A DNA stretch of 64,000 bases from Trichlorobacter ammonificans (GCF_933509905.1 NZ_OW150024.1:1910001-1974000); one strand, 5' to 3'; positions 1 through 8,629 are shown, counted from the stretch's first letter. The notes: generated by a model not told the origin, from the letters alone. Made by a program: numbers and translations.

Positions 1-267
1 CCGTACCATACCGAACAAGCCGCAGATGAGGAACCGGCGCTGCCGCTGTTTCAGCTCCTTTGCCATGGCGAGCAACTGGCGCAGGCCGGAGCTGCTGATG
101 TAGCTGAGTCCCGCAAAGTCCAGTACCACCGGCAGATCGCAGCCGTCCAGCTGCTCGTCGAACCACCGCTCCAGAACCGGCACCTGATCGGCGTCAAGGC
201 GGCCGGCCAGCAGGGCAACCGTTGCTCCGCCCCGATGCTGCGTTGTTATCTGCAGATATGCATCCAT
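1..267 (-). CDS. STAS-domain protein (anti-sigma-factor-antagonist type), truncated by the window edge
   Basis: The first 89 codons of a gene that runs off the left edge. The translation starts MDAYLQITTQ and fits a STAS fold: a beta strand, then a helix after LDADQVPVLERW, then VVLDFAGLSYISSSGLRQLL. The serine cluster SYISSSGLR is where SpoIIAA-type antagonists carry their phosphorylated serine. Such proteins normally bind an anti-sigma factor or an HPK/phosphatase partner in the cytoplasm; no partner is visible in this window. The start is set by GGAGGG seven bases or so before ATG at 267. It lies 75 bp downstream of the solute-binding lipoprotein gene on the same strand, so the two may be co-transcribed and sense/relay a common signal (inference). 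Confidence 0.85.
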   Translation of the reverse strand, partial: MDAYLQITTQHRGGATVALLAGRLDADQVPVLERWFDEQLDGCDLPVVLDFAGLSYISSSGLRQLLAMAKELKQRQRRFLICGLFGMVR

Positions 268-342
268 CGTGCCCTCCAAAACGGAATCAGCCGCCGGCTA
301 CGACCTTGCCACGGCTGCGTCACGGGGAACCGGCCGGTTGCC

Positions 343-1125
343 TCACGGTGCCGGATTGATCCGTACCTGGGTCGGCACCCACCTGACCAGGATGGCACGC
401 AGGCTGCCGTCCTGACGCATCCGGGCCAGCACGTCATTCAACTGCGTCAGCAAGGGGGTGTCTCCTCTGCGCACCGCCCAGGCCAACGGCTCGTCGGTCA
501 ATGGTTCGTAGGAGGCGGTCAGCCCCTGGTGCTGGGTTGTGATATTGGCGCTGAAGCGCCAGATGGTGGGGGCGTCATGGATGAAGCAGTCGATCTTGCG
601 TTCTTCCAACGCTGCAACCGCCTCCTCCGTTGAGGCGAAGTGGGTAACGGTACTCCAGGCAAATGTCCTGAGCGCATAGGCCTCACCGGTACTGCCCCGC
701 TCGACGCCGATCCGCACCCCGGCCGTCCGGTCGAAGAGAGCCCTGGGAAAACGTCTGATGTCCTGCTCCCGGATCAGCAGCATCTGCCCCACCCGCAGGT
801 AAGGGGTGGTAAAGCCGACCTCCTGTTCCCGCTCCGGGGTGACCGACATGCCGGCCATGACCGTGTCGATCCGCCCCTCCTGCAATGCCGGGATCAGACG
901 ATTGAACGGCAGGATTTCAAAGACCACCTCCCGGCCGGTCCGCTCGGCCACCTGCCGGGCGAGGTCCGGTTCCACCCCCTTCAGAACTCCCTCCTCCAAA
1001 AACGCCATCGGCGGATAGCCGGGCGCTATCCCAACCCGGAGCGGAGGACCGGCGGCACAGCCGGAAAACAGCACCTGGAAGCAGAGGACAAGAAGGAGTG
1101 CGGGAAAGGCTGGTATCCGTTTCAT
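343..1125 (-). CDS. Lipoprotein periplasmic solute-binding protein (SBP_bac_3 family)
   Basis: A 260-residue protein with a lipoprotein signal: basic start MKRIP, hydrophobic stretch and lipobox LFSGC, so it should be anchored to a membrane on the outside of the cytoplasmic membrane. The mature part matches family 3 solute-binding proteins of amino-acid transporters and two-component sensors: LRVGIAPGYPPMAF, then KGVEPDLARQVAERTG, then GRIDTVMAGMSVTPER and the second-lobe VRIGVERGSTGE. No permease or ATPase is next to it, so a sensory or scavenging role is as likely as transport. Ribosome site GGAG lies just before ATG at 1125. It follows hisS by 52 bp on the same strand and precedes the STAS gene. 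Confidence 0.85.
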   Translation of the reverse strand: MKRIPAFPALLLVLCFQVLFSGCAAGPPLRVGIAPGYPPMAFLEEGVLKGVEPDLARQVAERTGREVVFEILPFNRLIPALQEGRIDTVMAGMSVTPEREQEVGFTTPYLRVGQMLLIREQDIRRFPRALFDRTAGVRIGVERGSTGEAYALRTFAWSTVTHFASTEEAVAALEERKIDCFIHDAPTIWRFSANITTQHQGLTASYEPLTDEPLAWAVRRGDTPLLTQLNDVLARMRQDGSLRAILVRWVPTQVRINPAP

Positions 1126-1177
1126 GGAGAACTCCTCGGAACGCGATGATGGCTTCAGCTTATCAAAGGGACCGGCC

Positions 1178-2428
1178 TCAGTCCCGGTTCAGCAGACCGG
1201 CGATCACTTCCGGCGCCAGGGCAGCACGCTCCTCCTGACCGTCAGCCATTCGCTTGAGCAGGGCTGTGCCGGCAACGACCTCGTCGTCTCCCAGCACCAT
1301 ACTGAAGCGGCAGCCCAGCTTGTCGGCACGGCGCATCTGCCCTTTCAGACTCTTCCCCTCGCAGTCCACCTCCACCCACCGCCCCTGGTCCTGCAGGGCC
1401 GCCATCAGCGCAAAGGCTTTTCTGCGGGCCGCTTCTCCCACGACGGCAATGAACAGGTCCGGCCGCCGTTCGAAAGCGCGATCCCCCAGGAGCAGCGCCA
1501 CCCGCTCCACCCCCAGGGCGAAACCGATGCCCGGTGCCGAAGGACCGCCAAGCTGTGCCACCAGACCGTCGTAACGGCCGCCGGCGGCAACGGCGGACTG
1601 GGCTCCCAAGAGGCCGGTGACCAGCTCAAACGTGGTGCGGGTGTAGTAATCCAGGCCGCGCACCATGCGGGGATTGAGGCTGAACGTTACCTGCGCCTCG
1701 CTCAGGTAGCCCTGCACCGCCCGGAAGTGGTCGTCGCAGGCGCTGCAGAGATGCTCCACCATGGCCGGCGCCCCCTGGGTGGCCTCCACGCAGCCCGGCA
1801 CCTTGCAGTCCAGGGCACGCAACGGGTTGGTGCTCTTCCTGCGGCGGCAGTCGTCGCACAGTGCCCCCTCCCGCTCATCAAGAAACGCCACCAGGGCCTG
1901 CCGGTAGGCGGGACGGCAGTCGGGACAGCCCAGGGAATTGATCTGCAGACGGGGCTCATCCAGTCCCAACTCCCCGAACAGGCGGCTCACCATCAGCAGC
2001 ACCTGGGCATCCATCACCGGCTCCGCAGTCCCCACCGCTTCGGCGCCGATCTGGTGGAACTGGCGGTAGCGCCCCTTCTGGGGCCGTTCGTGGCGGAACA
2101 TGGGTCCCAGGTAGTAGAGTTTGTTGACACTGTCCTGGGCGTAGAGCTTATGCTCGATCAGGGCCCGCATCACCCCGGCGGTCCCCTCAGGCCGCAAGGT
2201 AAGGCTGTGCCCCCCCTTGTCGCTGAAGGTGTACATCTCCTTTTCCACGATATCGGTGGTATCGCCGATGGAGCGGCAGAACAGCTCGGTCTTCTCCACG
2301 ATCGGCACCCGGATTTCGCTGAAGCCGTAGCGTGCGAAAACCCGCCGGGCCGTTGCCTCGATGAACTGCCACAGGGGGGTGTCCTCCGGCAGAATGTCGT
2401 TGAACCCCTTGATGCCGCTGATACTCAT
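1178..2428 (-). CDS. hisS: Histidyl-tRNA synthetase
   Basis: A 416-residue class II aminoacyl-tRNA synthetase that charges tRNA-His. Class II motif 2 is visible (GPMFRHERPQKGRYRQFHQ), preceded by the motif 1 region and LRPEGTAGVMRALIE. The histidine-specific loops RGLDYYTRTTFE and AAGGRYDGL are present, and the C-terminal anticodon-binding domain begins about residue 325 (PDLFIAVVGEAARR). Length is normal for bacterial HisS. The frame is open further upstream, but the start MSISGIKGFNDILPED at 2428 follows AGGAGCG at good spacing and matches family N-termini. A strong -35 and two competing hairpins lie upstream (see separate entries). Confidence 0.97.
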   Translation of the reverse strand: MSISGIKGFNDILPEDTPLWQFIEATARRVFARYGFSEIRVPIVEKTELFCRSIGDTTDIVEKEMYTFSDKGGHSLTLRPEGTAGVMRALIEHKLYAQDSVNKLYYLGPMFRHERPQKGRYRQFHQIGAEAVGTAEPVMDAQVLLMVSRLFGELGLDEPRLQINSLGCPDCRPAYRQALVAFLDEREGALCDDCRRRKSTNPLRALDCKVPGCVEATQGAPAMVEHLCSACDDHFRAVQGYLSEAQVTFSLNPRMVRGLDYYTRTTFELVTGLLGAQSAVAAGGRYDGLVAQLGGPSAPGIGFALGVERVALLLGDRAFERRPDLFIAVVGEAARRKAFALMAALQDQGRWVEVDCEGKSLKGQMRRADKLGCRFSMVLGDDEVVAGTALLKRMADGQEERAALAPEVIAGLLNRD

Positions 2429-2460
2429 TGAATCGCTCCTTCGTGCCGTCCTGAAACGTT

Positions 2461-2488
2461 CAGGGGCAATCTCGGTGAATTGCCCCTG
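2461..2488 (-). other. Stem-loop at the start of the hisS leader
   Basis: A 10-bp perfect stem (2461-2470 with 2479-2488) and 8-base loop. It starts about where transcription from the predicted hisS promoter would begin. A second palindrome, CCTGAA-ACG-TTCAGG, shares four bases with its lower arm on the transcript, so the two hairpins cannot form together. Confidence 0.45.
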
Positions 2489-2496
2489 CGCCTTTC

Positions 2497-2526
2497 CTTG
2501 TAACGCAGCCGGCCGGACACTGTCAA
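2497..2526 (-). promoter_or_regulatory. Predicted sigma70 promoter for hisS
   Basis: On the minus strand a perfect -35 TTGACA (2521-2526) is followed after 18 bases by TACAAG (2497-2502), a four-of-six -10. Transcription would start near 2490, giving a leader of about 60 bases before hisS. Confidence 0.45.
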
Positions 2527-2575
2527 CCACCGGGTGTAACGTCAGGTTTACGGCGCTGCTCCCCTTGAGCAAACA

Positions 2576-2612
2576 CCAAAGAAAAACGCTCCGACCACTG
2601 GGCCGGAGCGTT
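2576..2612 (-). terminator. Rho-independent terminator of the 2.6-4.4 kb lipoprotein gene
   Basis: Nine-base stem AACGCTCCG (2585-2593) pairs with CGGAGCGTT (2604-2612), with two more G-C pairs inside. On the minus strand it is followed by TTTTTCTTTGG. It lies 25 bp after the stop codon of the lipoprotein gene. Confidence 0.85.
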
Positions 2613-2636
2613 CATTGCCGGATTATCAATCCATTC

Positions 2637-4403
2637 CTACGGCTGCTTCGTGCCGCCGCTCAGCGTCACCGTCCCCAGGGGAGCGTCGCCGGTCAGTGTG
2701 GCATTCAGCTTGCCGTCCGCCGTCAGGGAGATGGTAACGGCCACGGTGCCGGACAGCGTGGCGGGCGACCAGGTGATGAACCGCCCTCCCAGGGTCGTGC
2801 GTCCCGTATAGCTGAGGGGATTCAATACATACATGGTGCCTCCCCCCACCGGGGTATAATCCATAAATCCACTGAGCAGGACCGACAGATGGGCGCCATC
2901 GGGGAATGCCCACTCGCCGAAAACGTCCAGGGTGTCGGGCGGCAGGATCTGCGCATAGCGGAAGGTCACCGTGCCGTAGTCCGTACTGCCAACATTGGGG
3001 CGTTTCGTGGCGCCCACGATCTCCAGTTTGTAGTAGGTCGGCGGCTCCATCCCCAACATATCCTTGGAACGAAAGACGTAGACGGTTCCCGCTGTCGCCG
3101 GGAAGGTGGGAGGGCCGGGTTCGTTGCTGTCCCGATAGATGCCGTAGGGCGCCCGGACGATGTCGGCATAGCCCTGGGTGGTGGACAGTGCTACCGCGTG
3201 GGGCAGGATCAGGCCTCCCTCCACGTCGTCGTACATGATCTCGCTCGGCACGCCGCCTGGGATGACGCCGGTGGCAAAGGTAAAGAACTGGTCCCCCCGC
3301 AGGACTGCGGTCATCTCAACAAGGGCGATGAAATCCTGTCCCGTGGCGTTCGCATTGTTCACCACCACCGTCAGGGAGGACGGGCCGAAGGTCTGGCTAC
3401 TCTTCGACGCGCTCAGGGTGTAGCTGCCGTTCTGCACCCCGGCCAGGGTGTAGCTGCCGTCGGCGGCTGTTGTAGCCGTTGCCGTAGCGGCTCCCGAAGT
3501 CGATACCGTCACGCCGCTAACTCCGATGCCTCCAGCGGTCGTCACTTTACCACTGATGGTATAGCTCGTGCCGGTACTTCCCCCCGTGGAAGGTCCGGTA
3601 TAGCTGCTTGCGACATTGCCAAGCAACGTCGTGATACTCGTGCTCGTGGTTTGGGTCCCTTGAACCGTGCCGTTGTGAACGGTATAGGTTGTATAGGTGA
3701 TGGTCGTCGTGCTGTTCCCCTTCAGATACTCGGCGGGATCGACATTCTTTTTCAGCACCTCGTTAACGGCATTGAGTAACGAGGCAAGCTGTGTCTGCAG
3801 CGCAGAAACGCCGGCAGCTCCGGGGGCACTCGCACTCAGGGCGTCGGAAAGGTCCTTTTCCAGAGTAGCCGGTTTAAGCGCACCGGCCAACGACGAGGAA
3901 AGCGTTGTCGGATCGCTTCCTGCCGGGAGTGCACCGCTCCCGAAGGTTCCAATGGGGAGAGAAAGCTTCTGCTCAGCAAGAATGACTGCAGTCGTGGAGA
4001 CTCTGTCCAGGTTTTTCGATACCGTTGCACCGGTCAGCGACGCCCTGTCGAGTAGTGCACGCAGCACCTGTGAACCGCGAACCGCCGTAAGGATGTAGTC
4101 CTTGTCGCGACTCACGCTAGCAGCTGGATAGGTGTAGGTGTCCGTTGTGCCGCTTTTGAGGGTCAAGGGCAGCGGAGCCCCAACGAGAATGCCGTTCAGG
4201 TCCCGTATCTCAAGGGTGAGATTTGCGGCGGCTTTTGTTGCTTGCGCCACTTTTGCGGGGCCTGCAACAACGGCAGGAAAGGTCGCTTCACCTGCCAGAC
4301 TTGTCGTTGTGCTGCCGCCGCTGTCGTTATCACCGCAGCCGAACAGCGCCAAGCCGAGAACAAGCACCGACGCTTTTTTCAAAAGCCTTCCTAATAGTTT
4401 CAT
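2637..4403 (-). CDS. Large lipoprotein with a carboxypeptidase-regulatory-like (Ig-like) domain, function unknown
   Basis: A 588-residue protein with signal MKLLGRLLKKASVLVLGLAL and lipobox LFGC at about residue 23, followed by an Asp/Ser/Gly/Thr-rich linker (GDNDSGGSTTTS). Residues about 40-130 form a beta-rich segment, 130-270 is Ser/Ala/Thr-rich, and about 285-360 is a typical bacterial carboxypeptidase-regulatory-like repeat (SGKVTTAGGIGVSGVTVST, then DGSYTLAGVQNGSYTLSA). The C-terminal 230 residues are beta-rich with no motif I recognise. No enzyme signature is visible. It starts at ATG 4403 behind AAAGGAGG and is divergent from a LuxR-type membrane regulator, which may control it (inference). 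Probably a cell-surface or periplasmic structural or adhesion protein; this is a guess. Confidence 0.85.
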   Translation of the reverse strand: MKLLGRLLKKASVLVLGLALFGCGDNDSGGSTTTSLAGEATFPAVVAGPAKVAQATKAAANLTLEIRDLNGILVGAPLPLTLKSGTTDTYTYPAASVSRDKDYILTAVRGSQVLRALLDRASLTGATVSKNLDRVSTTAVILAEQKLSLPIGTFGSGALPAGSDPTTLSSSLAGALKPATLEKDLSDALSASAPGAAGVSALQTQLASLLNAVNEVLKKNVDPAEYLKGNSTTTITYTTYTVHNGTVQGTQTTSTSITTLLGNVASSYTGPSTGGSTGTSYTISGKVTTAGGIGVSGVTVSTSGAATATATTAADGSYTLAGVQNGSYTLSASKSSQTFGPSSLTVVVNNANATGQDFIALVEMTAVLRGDQFFTFATGVIPGGVPSEIMYDDVEGGLILPHAVALSTTQGYADIVRAPYGIYRDSNEPGPPTFPATAGTVYVFRSKDMLGMEPPTYYKLEIVGATKRPNVGSTDYGTVTFRYAQILPPDTLDVFGEWAFPDGAHLSVLLSGFMDYTPVGGGTMYVLNPLSYTGRTTLGGRFITWSPATLSGTVAVTISLTADGKLNATLTGDAPLGTVTLSGGTKQP

Positions 4404-4455
4404 GCGTCATACCTCCTTTGTTTGCATGTGCAGCATTTTCCGCATGCTATTAGGG

Positions 4456-4524
4456 TGTCAACCGTACGAATGCAAGTCGTCCGGCTTGTCAACCGGCCTA
4501 TTTTGTGTCATCTAACGTGTCAAC
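4456..4524. promoter_or_regulatory. Array of TGTCAAC motifs between the lipoprotein gene and the LuxR-type gene
   Basis: TGTCAAC occurs at 4456, 4487 and 4518, with TGTCATC at 4506. The starts are spaced 31, 19 and 12 bases, close to whole helical turns. On the minus strand each exact copy reads GTTGACA, so at least one could be a -35 box for the lipoprotein gene; the rest could be binding sites for the divergent regulator. Confidence 0.4.
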
Positions 4525-4582
4525 TGTGGCTGAATATCCGCCCTGTAGTGCGCAATGAATCCGTTTTCGGGGAAACCAGATC

Positions 4583-5914
4583 ATGTGCTTTCAAGCATCG
4601 CTCCCCTTCATCGCCTTTGTCGTATGGCTGCTGGCCGTTCCCATGGAAGGGTTTCTGGTGACCCCCCTGGGCGTGCAGCACCCACTGCTGTTTTTCCTCA
4701 TTCCCCAAATAATAACGCTGTGGTGTATCGGTTCCGTCCGTTCCCGCACGTTCATGGCCCCCTTGAGCGTTGCCGGAGGGGGCATCACCATCGGCGCGAC
4801 GGTGCTGTTGCCCCATGTTCCCGGTACTGCCTCCTTGCTTCTCGGCCTTGCGGGAGTTGGCTCCGCCTTCCTCTGCGTACGGGCCTGCTGCTACCTGAAG
4901 CGCTCACCCTCGCTAGTAACCACGGCGGCGCTGGGGCTCGCAGGGGCCAACGTGCTCCTGTTTCTTTTTACCGTGGTTCCCCTGGCCGACAGTGTCAAAT
5001 TCCTCCTGGCAGCCGCCCTGTTGCTGATTCCCCTGGTTGCAGATTTCGAAATACGCACGGATGACGGCAACGAAAATCTTCCGCTATTTCTCCCCTTTGT
5101 CTTTGTCTTCCAGCTCGTTAGCGGACTTATGTACGGCGCCCTGTACGGCCACTACGCCCGCGTCGCCCTTTTTCCCGGCATTGAGCTCATTTTCTACATA
5201 CTGGCCGTGGGGAGCGGGCTGGCGGTGCTCCGGCGACGGCACGAAGGGCTATTAGCCATCGCCATCGTCACAGCCATGTTTGCCTTTTCACTCTACCTCA
5301 TTCCCGGTACCGTACCGGTCAATGCCGCGCTCTTCGCCATGCAGACGGCGGCCGGTTTCCTTGACCTGTATCTCCTCGCCCTGCTTCTCTCGCAACGAGA
5401 CACGGTCCGCGCCTTCGGTCGCGGCCTTGCCGTGGCCTGCTCCGGTATCGTTCTGGGAAAGATAATTGCGCTTGCCGTCAGGGATGTGCCACCACTGGTC
5501 GTAGCCGCCTCGAATCTCGTACTCACCGTTTCAATCCTGCTCCTCTATCGTCAGATGCGGGGAGAACAAAACCTCGCCGGCCAGCCGTCTGCCGCCGACA
5601 CGGAGACGAAGACGCTGGACGAAGCCAAGATAGCACAGCCAGAGCCGCTAGCCCGTCTCACGCTGCCGCCGGGGCTGAACAAGCGTTTTTCCGACCAGGA
5701 AAAATCGGTGCTCGCCTGCATTGTGCAAGGGATGACCTTCAAGGAAGCCGCCCGCTGCCTTACCATCTCCGAATCTTCGGTCAAGACCTACATGAAGAGA
5801 ATTTACGAAAAAACGAGTGTTGCCGGAAAGGAAGAGCTACTGGCGAAGCTCGGGGGAGGATGGGGAGAGACCGATTGCGAACGAGAGTTACTACACGACC
5901 GTTCCGCCCCCTGA
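4583..5914 (+). CDS. Membrane-anchored LuxR-family transcriptional regulator
   Basis: A 443-residue protein. The first ~320 residues are a string of about ten hydrophobic helices (for example FIAFVVWLLAVPMEGFLV and SLLLGLAGVGSAFLC), and the last ~70 residues are a GerE/LuxR helix-turn-helix: FSDQEKSVLACIVQGMTFKE, then ISESSVKTYMKRIYEKTSV. No receiver domain is present, so any signal is probably sensed in the membrane. The arrangement is like the MASE-type or helix-bundle LuxR proteins seen in anaerobes. ATG at 4583 is preceded by GGGGAAACC. It is divergent from the large lipoprotein gene, with TGTCAAC repeats between them. After its stop there are about 180 bases before the convergent comEC end, with only a weak GCAA-loop hairpin. 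Confidence 0.85.
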   Translation: MCFQASLPFIAFVVWLLAVPMEGFLVTPLGVQHPLLFFLIPQIITLWCIGSVRSRTFMAPLSVAGGGITIGATVLLPHVPGTASLLLGLAGVGSAFLCVRACCYLKRSPSLVTTAALGLAGANVLLFLFTVVPLADSVKFLLAAALLLIPLVADFEIRTDDGNENLPLFLPFVFVFQLVSGLMYGALYGHYARVALFPGIELIFYILAVGSGLAVLRRRHEGLLAIAIVTAMFAFSLYLIPGTVPVNAALFAMQTAAGFLDLYLLALLLSQRDTVRAFGRGLAVACSGIVLGKIIALAVRDVPPLVVAASNLVLTVSILLLYRQMRGEQNLAGQPSAADTETKTLDEAKIAQPEPLARLTLPPGLNKRFSDQEKSVLACIVQGMTFKEAARCLTISESSVKTYMKRIYEKTSVAGKEELLAKLGGGWGETDCERELLHDRSAP

Positions 5915-6097
5915 AACCGCACCCCCGTCCGCCGACCGCTCCTGATACAAAACACTGAAATCAAAAGACAAAATACTGCGCAACATTCTTTTCGATCTGG
6001 CTTGTCAACATTCACCAATATCAAACGCCGCAAGGCGTTGAGCACAATGGTATCGCCGACGCTTCCGGCGGCCTGAGGAGCATAAACTCCGCATCGT

Positions 6098-8521
6098 TCA
6101 CCTCCCCGTCACCCCGGTAACCACCCGATACCCGCTGCCGTCGCTCTCCACCCGGACGGTGCCGTCCCGGTCGGTACGGTAGAGCTGCACCCCGTGGCGC
6201 AAGAGCCGCCCCGTTACCGCCGGTGCGGGCAGGCCGAAACGGTTGCCCCGGCCCACGCTGATCACGGCGATCTCCGGACTGATCCGCTGCAGAAACGGTT
6301 CACCGCTGGCACTGCGGCTGCCGTGGTGCCCCACCTTGAGCAGGGTGACCGGCGACGGCTGGTTGCGGGCGGCCATCTCCCGTTCCACCGGCAGTCCGGC
6401 ATCGCCGGTAAAGAGGGCGCTGAAATCGCGGAAGGCGAGCCGCAGCACCAGGGAGTCCTCATTTCCCCCCTCTCCGTTCTCTTCCAACGCCAATCCCGTT
6501 CCTGACGGCGAATGGACCGTCACCTCCAGGCCGTCATCGACCAGAGGACGGTCACCGGCGCTCAGAGTACGTACCGGCACGCGAATGCGGGCAAGGGCCG
6601 TTCGCAGCCGGTGGTAGTCGGCGCCGCTTCCCTCCCACGGTCCCTGCCAGAATTCACCCACCCCAAACTGTTCCGCCACCGCCGGCAGCCCCCCCAGGTG
6701 ATCGGGATGGGGATGGGAGAGTACCAGATAGTCGATCTTCCGAATGTCGAGCGCATGCAGCGCCGGCACCAGGTAGCGTTCGCCGAAATCACGGCCGGTG
6801 TCGTGCAGGTAGCCGCCGCCGTCGATCAACAGGGTGCGGCCGTCCGGCAACTGCACCAGGGTCGATTCCGCCTGCCCCACGGAGAGGAAGGTGAGCCGCA
6901 GCCACCCGTCCGGCGGCGGGTCGGGCCACAGGTGCAGCAGCAGCGCTGCGACCAGGGCGGCAACCGGCACCGCGACCCGCACCCGCCGGGAGGTTGCGAC
7001 GCTCAGGGTCGTCAACACCACGATCACCAGGGCCAGATCAACGATGCCCACGTTGAAGGAGCGGGCCACCGGCAGGGCGGCCGCCCATTCGACGATGCCG
7101 TTGGCCAACCGCACCAGCCAGCCTCCAGCCAAAAGCAGCGGCGTTGCCAGGGAAGGTGCCCAGAGCAGCAGGGGGATGGCGGCAGCCCCCAGCAGGGTGG
7201 CGCCGTAGCCCAGGATTGGCACGATCAGCAGATTAGCCAGGATGCCGCTGAAGGATGCCTGGTGAAAGGTCATGAGTGCCGGCACCGCCGTGGCCAGGGA
7301 AGCGGCGGTGGAAGCAGCCAGCAGCTGCACCACGGTGCGGACGGCTCCCCGGTGCACATGCTGCTCGAACGGCGCCATGACCAGCGGCGTCAGCACAATG
7401 ATTCCCCAGAGAGCCAGGAAGGAGAGCTGGAAGGAAACGTCGAACAAGAGCGGCGGCTCCACCAGCAGCATCAGGAAGGCTGCGGCCAGCAGGGCCGCGA
7501 GCAGGTCCTGTTCCCGCTCGGCCCAGAGCGCCAGGGCCACGGCCAGCAGCATCAGCGCCGACCGCACCGTGGCCGGAGCGGCGCCGGTAAAGAAGAGGTA
7601 CCAGACGATCACCGGCAGGGAGCAGAGCAACGCGGCGTGGCGGGGAAGCAGGCGCAGGGCAAGCCACTCCCAGCGCAGCAGCAGCAGGGTGAGCCCCTGT
7701 ACCAGCACGAAGGAGAGCACGCCCAGGTGAAAACCGGAGATGGACAGGATATGGGAGACGCCGGCCCGGGCGTAGGCGGCAGTAAGCTGCGACGGTATCT
7801 CCTGCTGGCCGCCGGTGACCAGGGCAGCCATGACGCCGCCCACTGCCGGGTCCGGCAGCACGGTCCGGATCGTTTCACGGCAGCGGCGGGCCTGCTCATC
7901 CACCTGACGGCGCAGCGGCGCCGGACCGGCGGAGCGCATCAGCACGAGATCATCGGCCCCTCTGACGGAGGCCGTAGCACTGATCCCCCTCAGGGCGAGA
8001 AAGCGGGGATAGTCGAATTCTCCCGGCAGCCCCAGCTTTCGGGGCACCCGCGGCTCGGCCCTGAAACGGACCCGATCTCCCCGGGCGTGGGTCGTTCGCC
8101 CCTCCCCCACGCTCAGCAGTAGCCTCCCGGCGGTGGTGGTGCGCAGCCCGCCGTCAATGATCGCCTCCACCGCGATGTTGATCCGTTCTCCCCGTGGCTG
8201 CGGTTCAGGCCTCCCGGTCACCGTTCCCTCGATGACAAGCGCCCCCTTGTCGCAGAAGGAGCGCAGGTCGGCCCGCTCTGCTTCCGCCAGCCGCTGGCCG
8301 GTCAGGACACTTCCCCACAGACACCAGAAGAGCAGCAGGACGGCATGCCAGCAGCCCCGTCCGTTGGTGCGGCTTGCCAGCACCAGCAGCAGGGCGGCGG
8401 TCACCAATGTCCAGAGGGGTGGCGCCGTCCCAACGGCATACCCCCAGCCACTGCCAGCCGCGACTCCCGCCAGCGGGAGCGCCAGAGGATGCCATTTCTC
8501 CCGACCAGGAACTCCGCTCAC
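6098..8521 (-). CDS. comEC: ComEC/Rec2-family DNA-uptake channel protein
   Basis: About 807 residues. Order: N-terminal hydrophobic helices, a DUF4131-like extracellular beta domain (about 80-200), the Competence domain with many membrane helices (SHILSISGFHLGVLSF is the hallmark), and a C-terminal metallo-beta-lactamase domain with SHPHPDHLGG and LLIDGGGYLHDTG. The family carries single-stranded DNA across the inner membrane during transformation, with the lactamase part thought to degrade the other strand. The frame is open up to an ATG at 8602, but that would place two perfect hairpins inside the coding region, so I chose GTG at 8521, which leaves a family-like N-terminus (HPLALPLAGVAAG). 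The start is uncertain. It is downstream of the rubredoxin-like and GspE-like genes. Confidence 0.92.
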   Translation of the reverse strand: MSGVPGREKWHPLALPLAGVAAGSGWGYAVGTAPPLWTLVTAALLLVLASRTNGRGCWHAVLLLFWCLWGSVLTGQRLAEAERADLRSFCDKGALVIEGTVTGRPEPQPRGERINIAVEAIIDGGLRTTTAGRLLLSVGEGRTTHARGDRVRFRAEPRVPRKLGLPGEFDYPRFLALRGISATASVRGADDLVLMRSAGPAPLRRQVDEQARRCRETIRTVLPDPAVGGVMAALVTGGQQEIPSQLTAAYARAGVSHILSISGFHLGVLSFVLVQGLTLLLLRWEWLALRLLPRHAALLCSLPVIVWYLFFTGAAPATVRSALMLLAVALALWAEREQDLLAALLAAAFLMLLVEPPLLFDVSFQLSFLALWGIIVLTPLVMAPFEQHVHRGAVRTVVQLLAASTAASLATAVPALMTFHQASFSGILANLLIVPILGYGATLLGAAAIPLLLWAPSLATPLLLAGGWLVRLANGIVEWAAALPVARSFNVGIVDLALVIVVLTTLSVATSRRVRVAVPVAALVAALLLHLWPDPPPDGWLRLTFLSVGQAESTLVQLPDGRTLLIDGGGYLHDTGRDFGERYLVPALHALDIRKIDYLVLSHPHPDHLGGLPAVAEQFGVGEFWQGPWEGSGADYHRLRTALARIRVPVRTLSAGDRPLVDDGLEVTVHSPSGTGLALEENGEGGNEDSLVLRLAFRDFSALFTGDAGLPVEREMAARNQPSPVTLLKVGHHGSRSASGEPFLQRISPEIAVISVGRGNRFGLPAPAVTGRLLRHGVQLYRTDRDGTVRVESDGSGYRVVTGVTGR

Positions 8522-8538
8522 ATCCCGCCCCGCAAAAT

Positions 8539-8566
8539 CAAACGGCAGCTCGCCGGCTGCCGTTTG
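8539..8566 (-). terminator. Stem-loop, possible terminator between the rubredoxin-like gene and comEC
   Basis: An 11-bp perfect stem (8539-8549 with 8556-8566) and 6-base loop. On the minus strand it is followed by TGATTTTG, a weak U-tract. It could end the transcript of the small gene at 8630-8734. Confidence 0.45.
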
Positions 8567-8573
8567 CAGATTT

Positions 8574-8596
8574 CCCGGTTTCCGCCGGAAACCGGG
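8574..8596. other. Second perfect hairpin next to the first
   Basis: CCCGGTTTCC (8574-8583) pairs perfectly with GGAAACCGGG (8587-8596) around a three-base loop. There is no U-tract on either side, so it is not a simple terminator. Confidence 0.5.
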
Positions 8597-8629
8597 GTAC
8601 ATCTATCGCATGTCACAGGGGCATGAGAG

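Noticed and set aside
1124-2431. A 435-codon plus-strand frame over hisS.
   Set aside because: Shadow of hisS, no protein family features.
6020-6050. Hairpin AACGCC-GCAA-GGCGTT after the LuxR gene as terminator.
   Set aside because: Only six pairs and no U-run on either strand.
8522-8602. ATG 8602 as comEC start.
   Set aside because: It would translate two perfect hairpins; family N-terminus begins after them. Kept as an alternative only.
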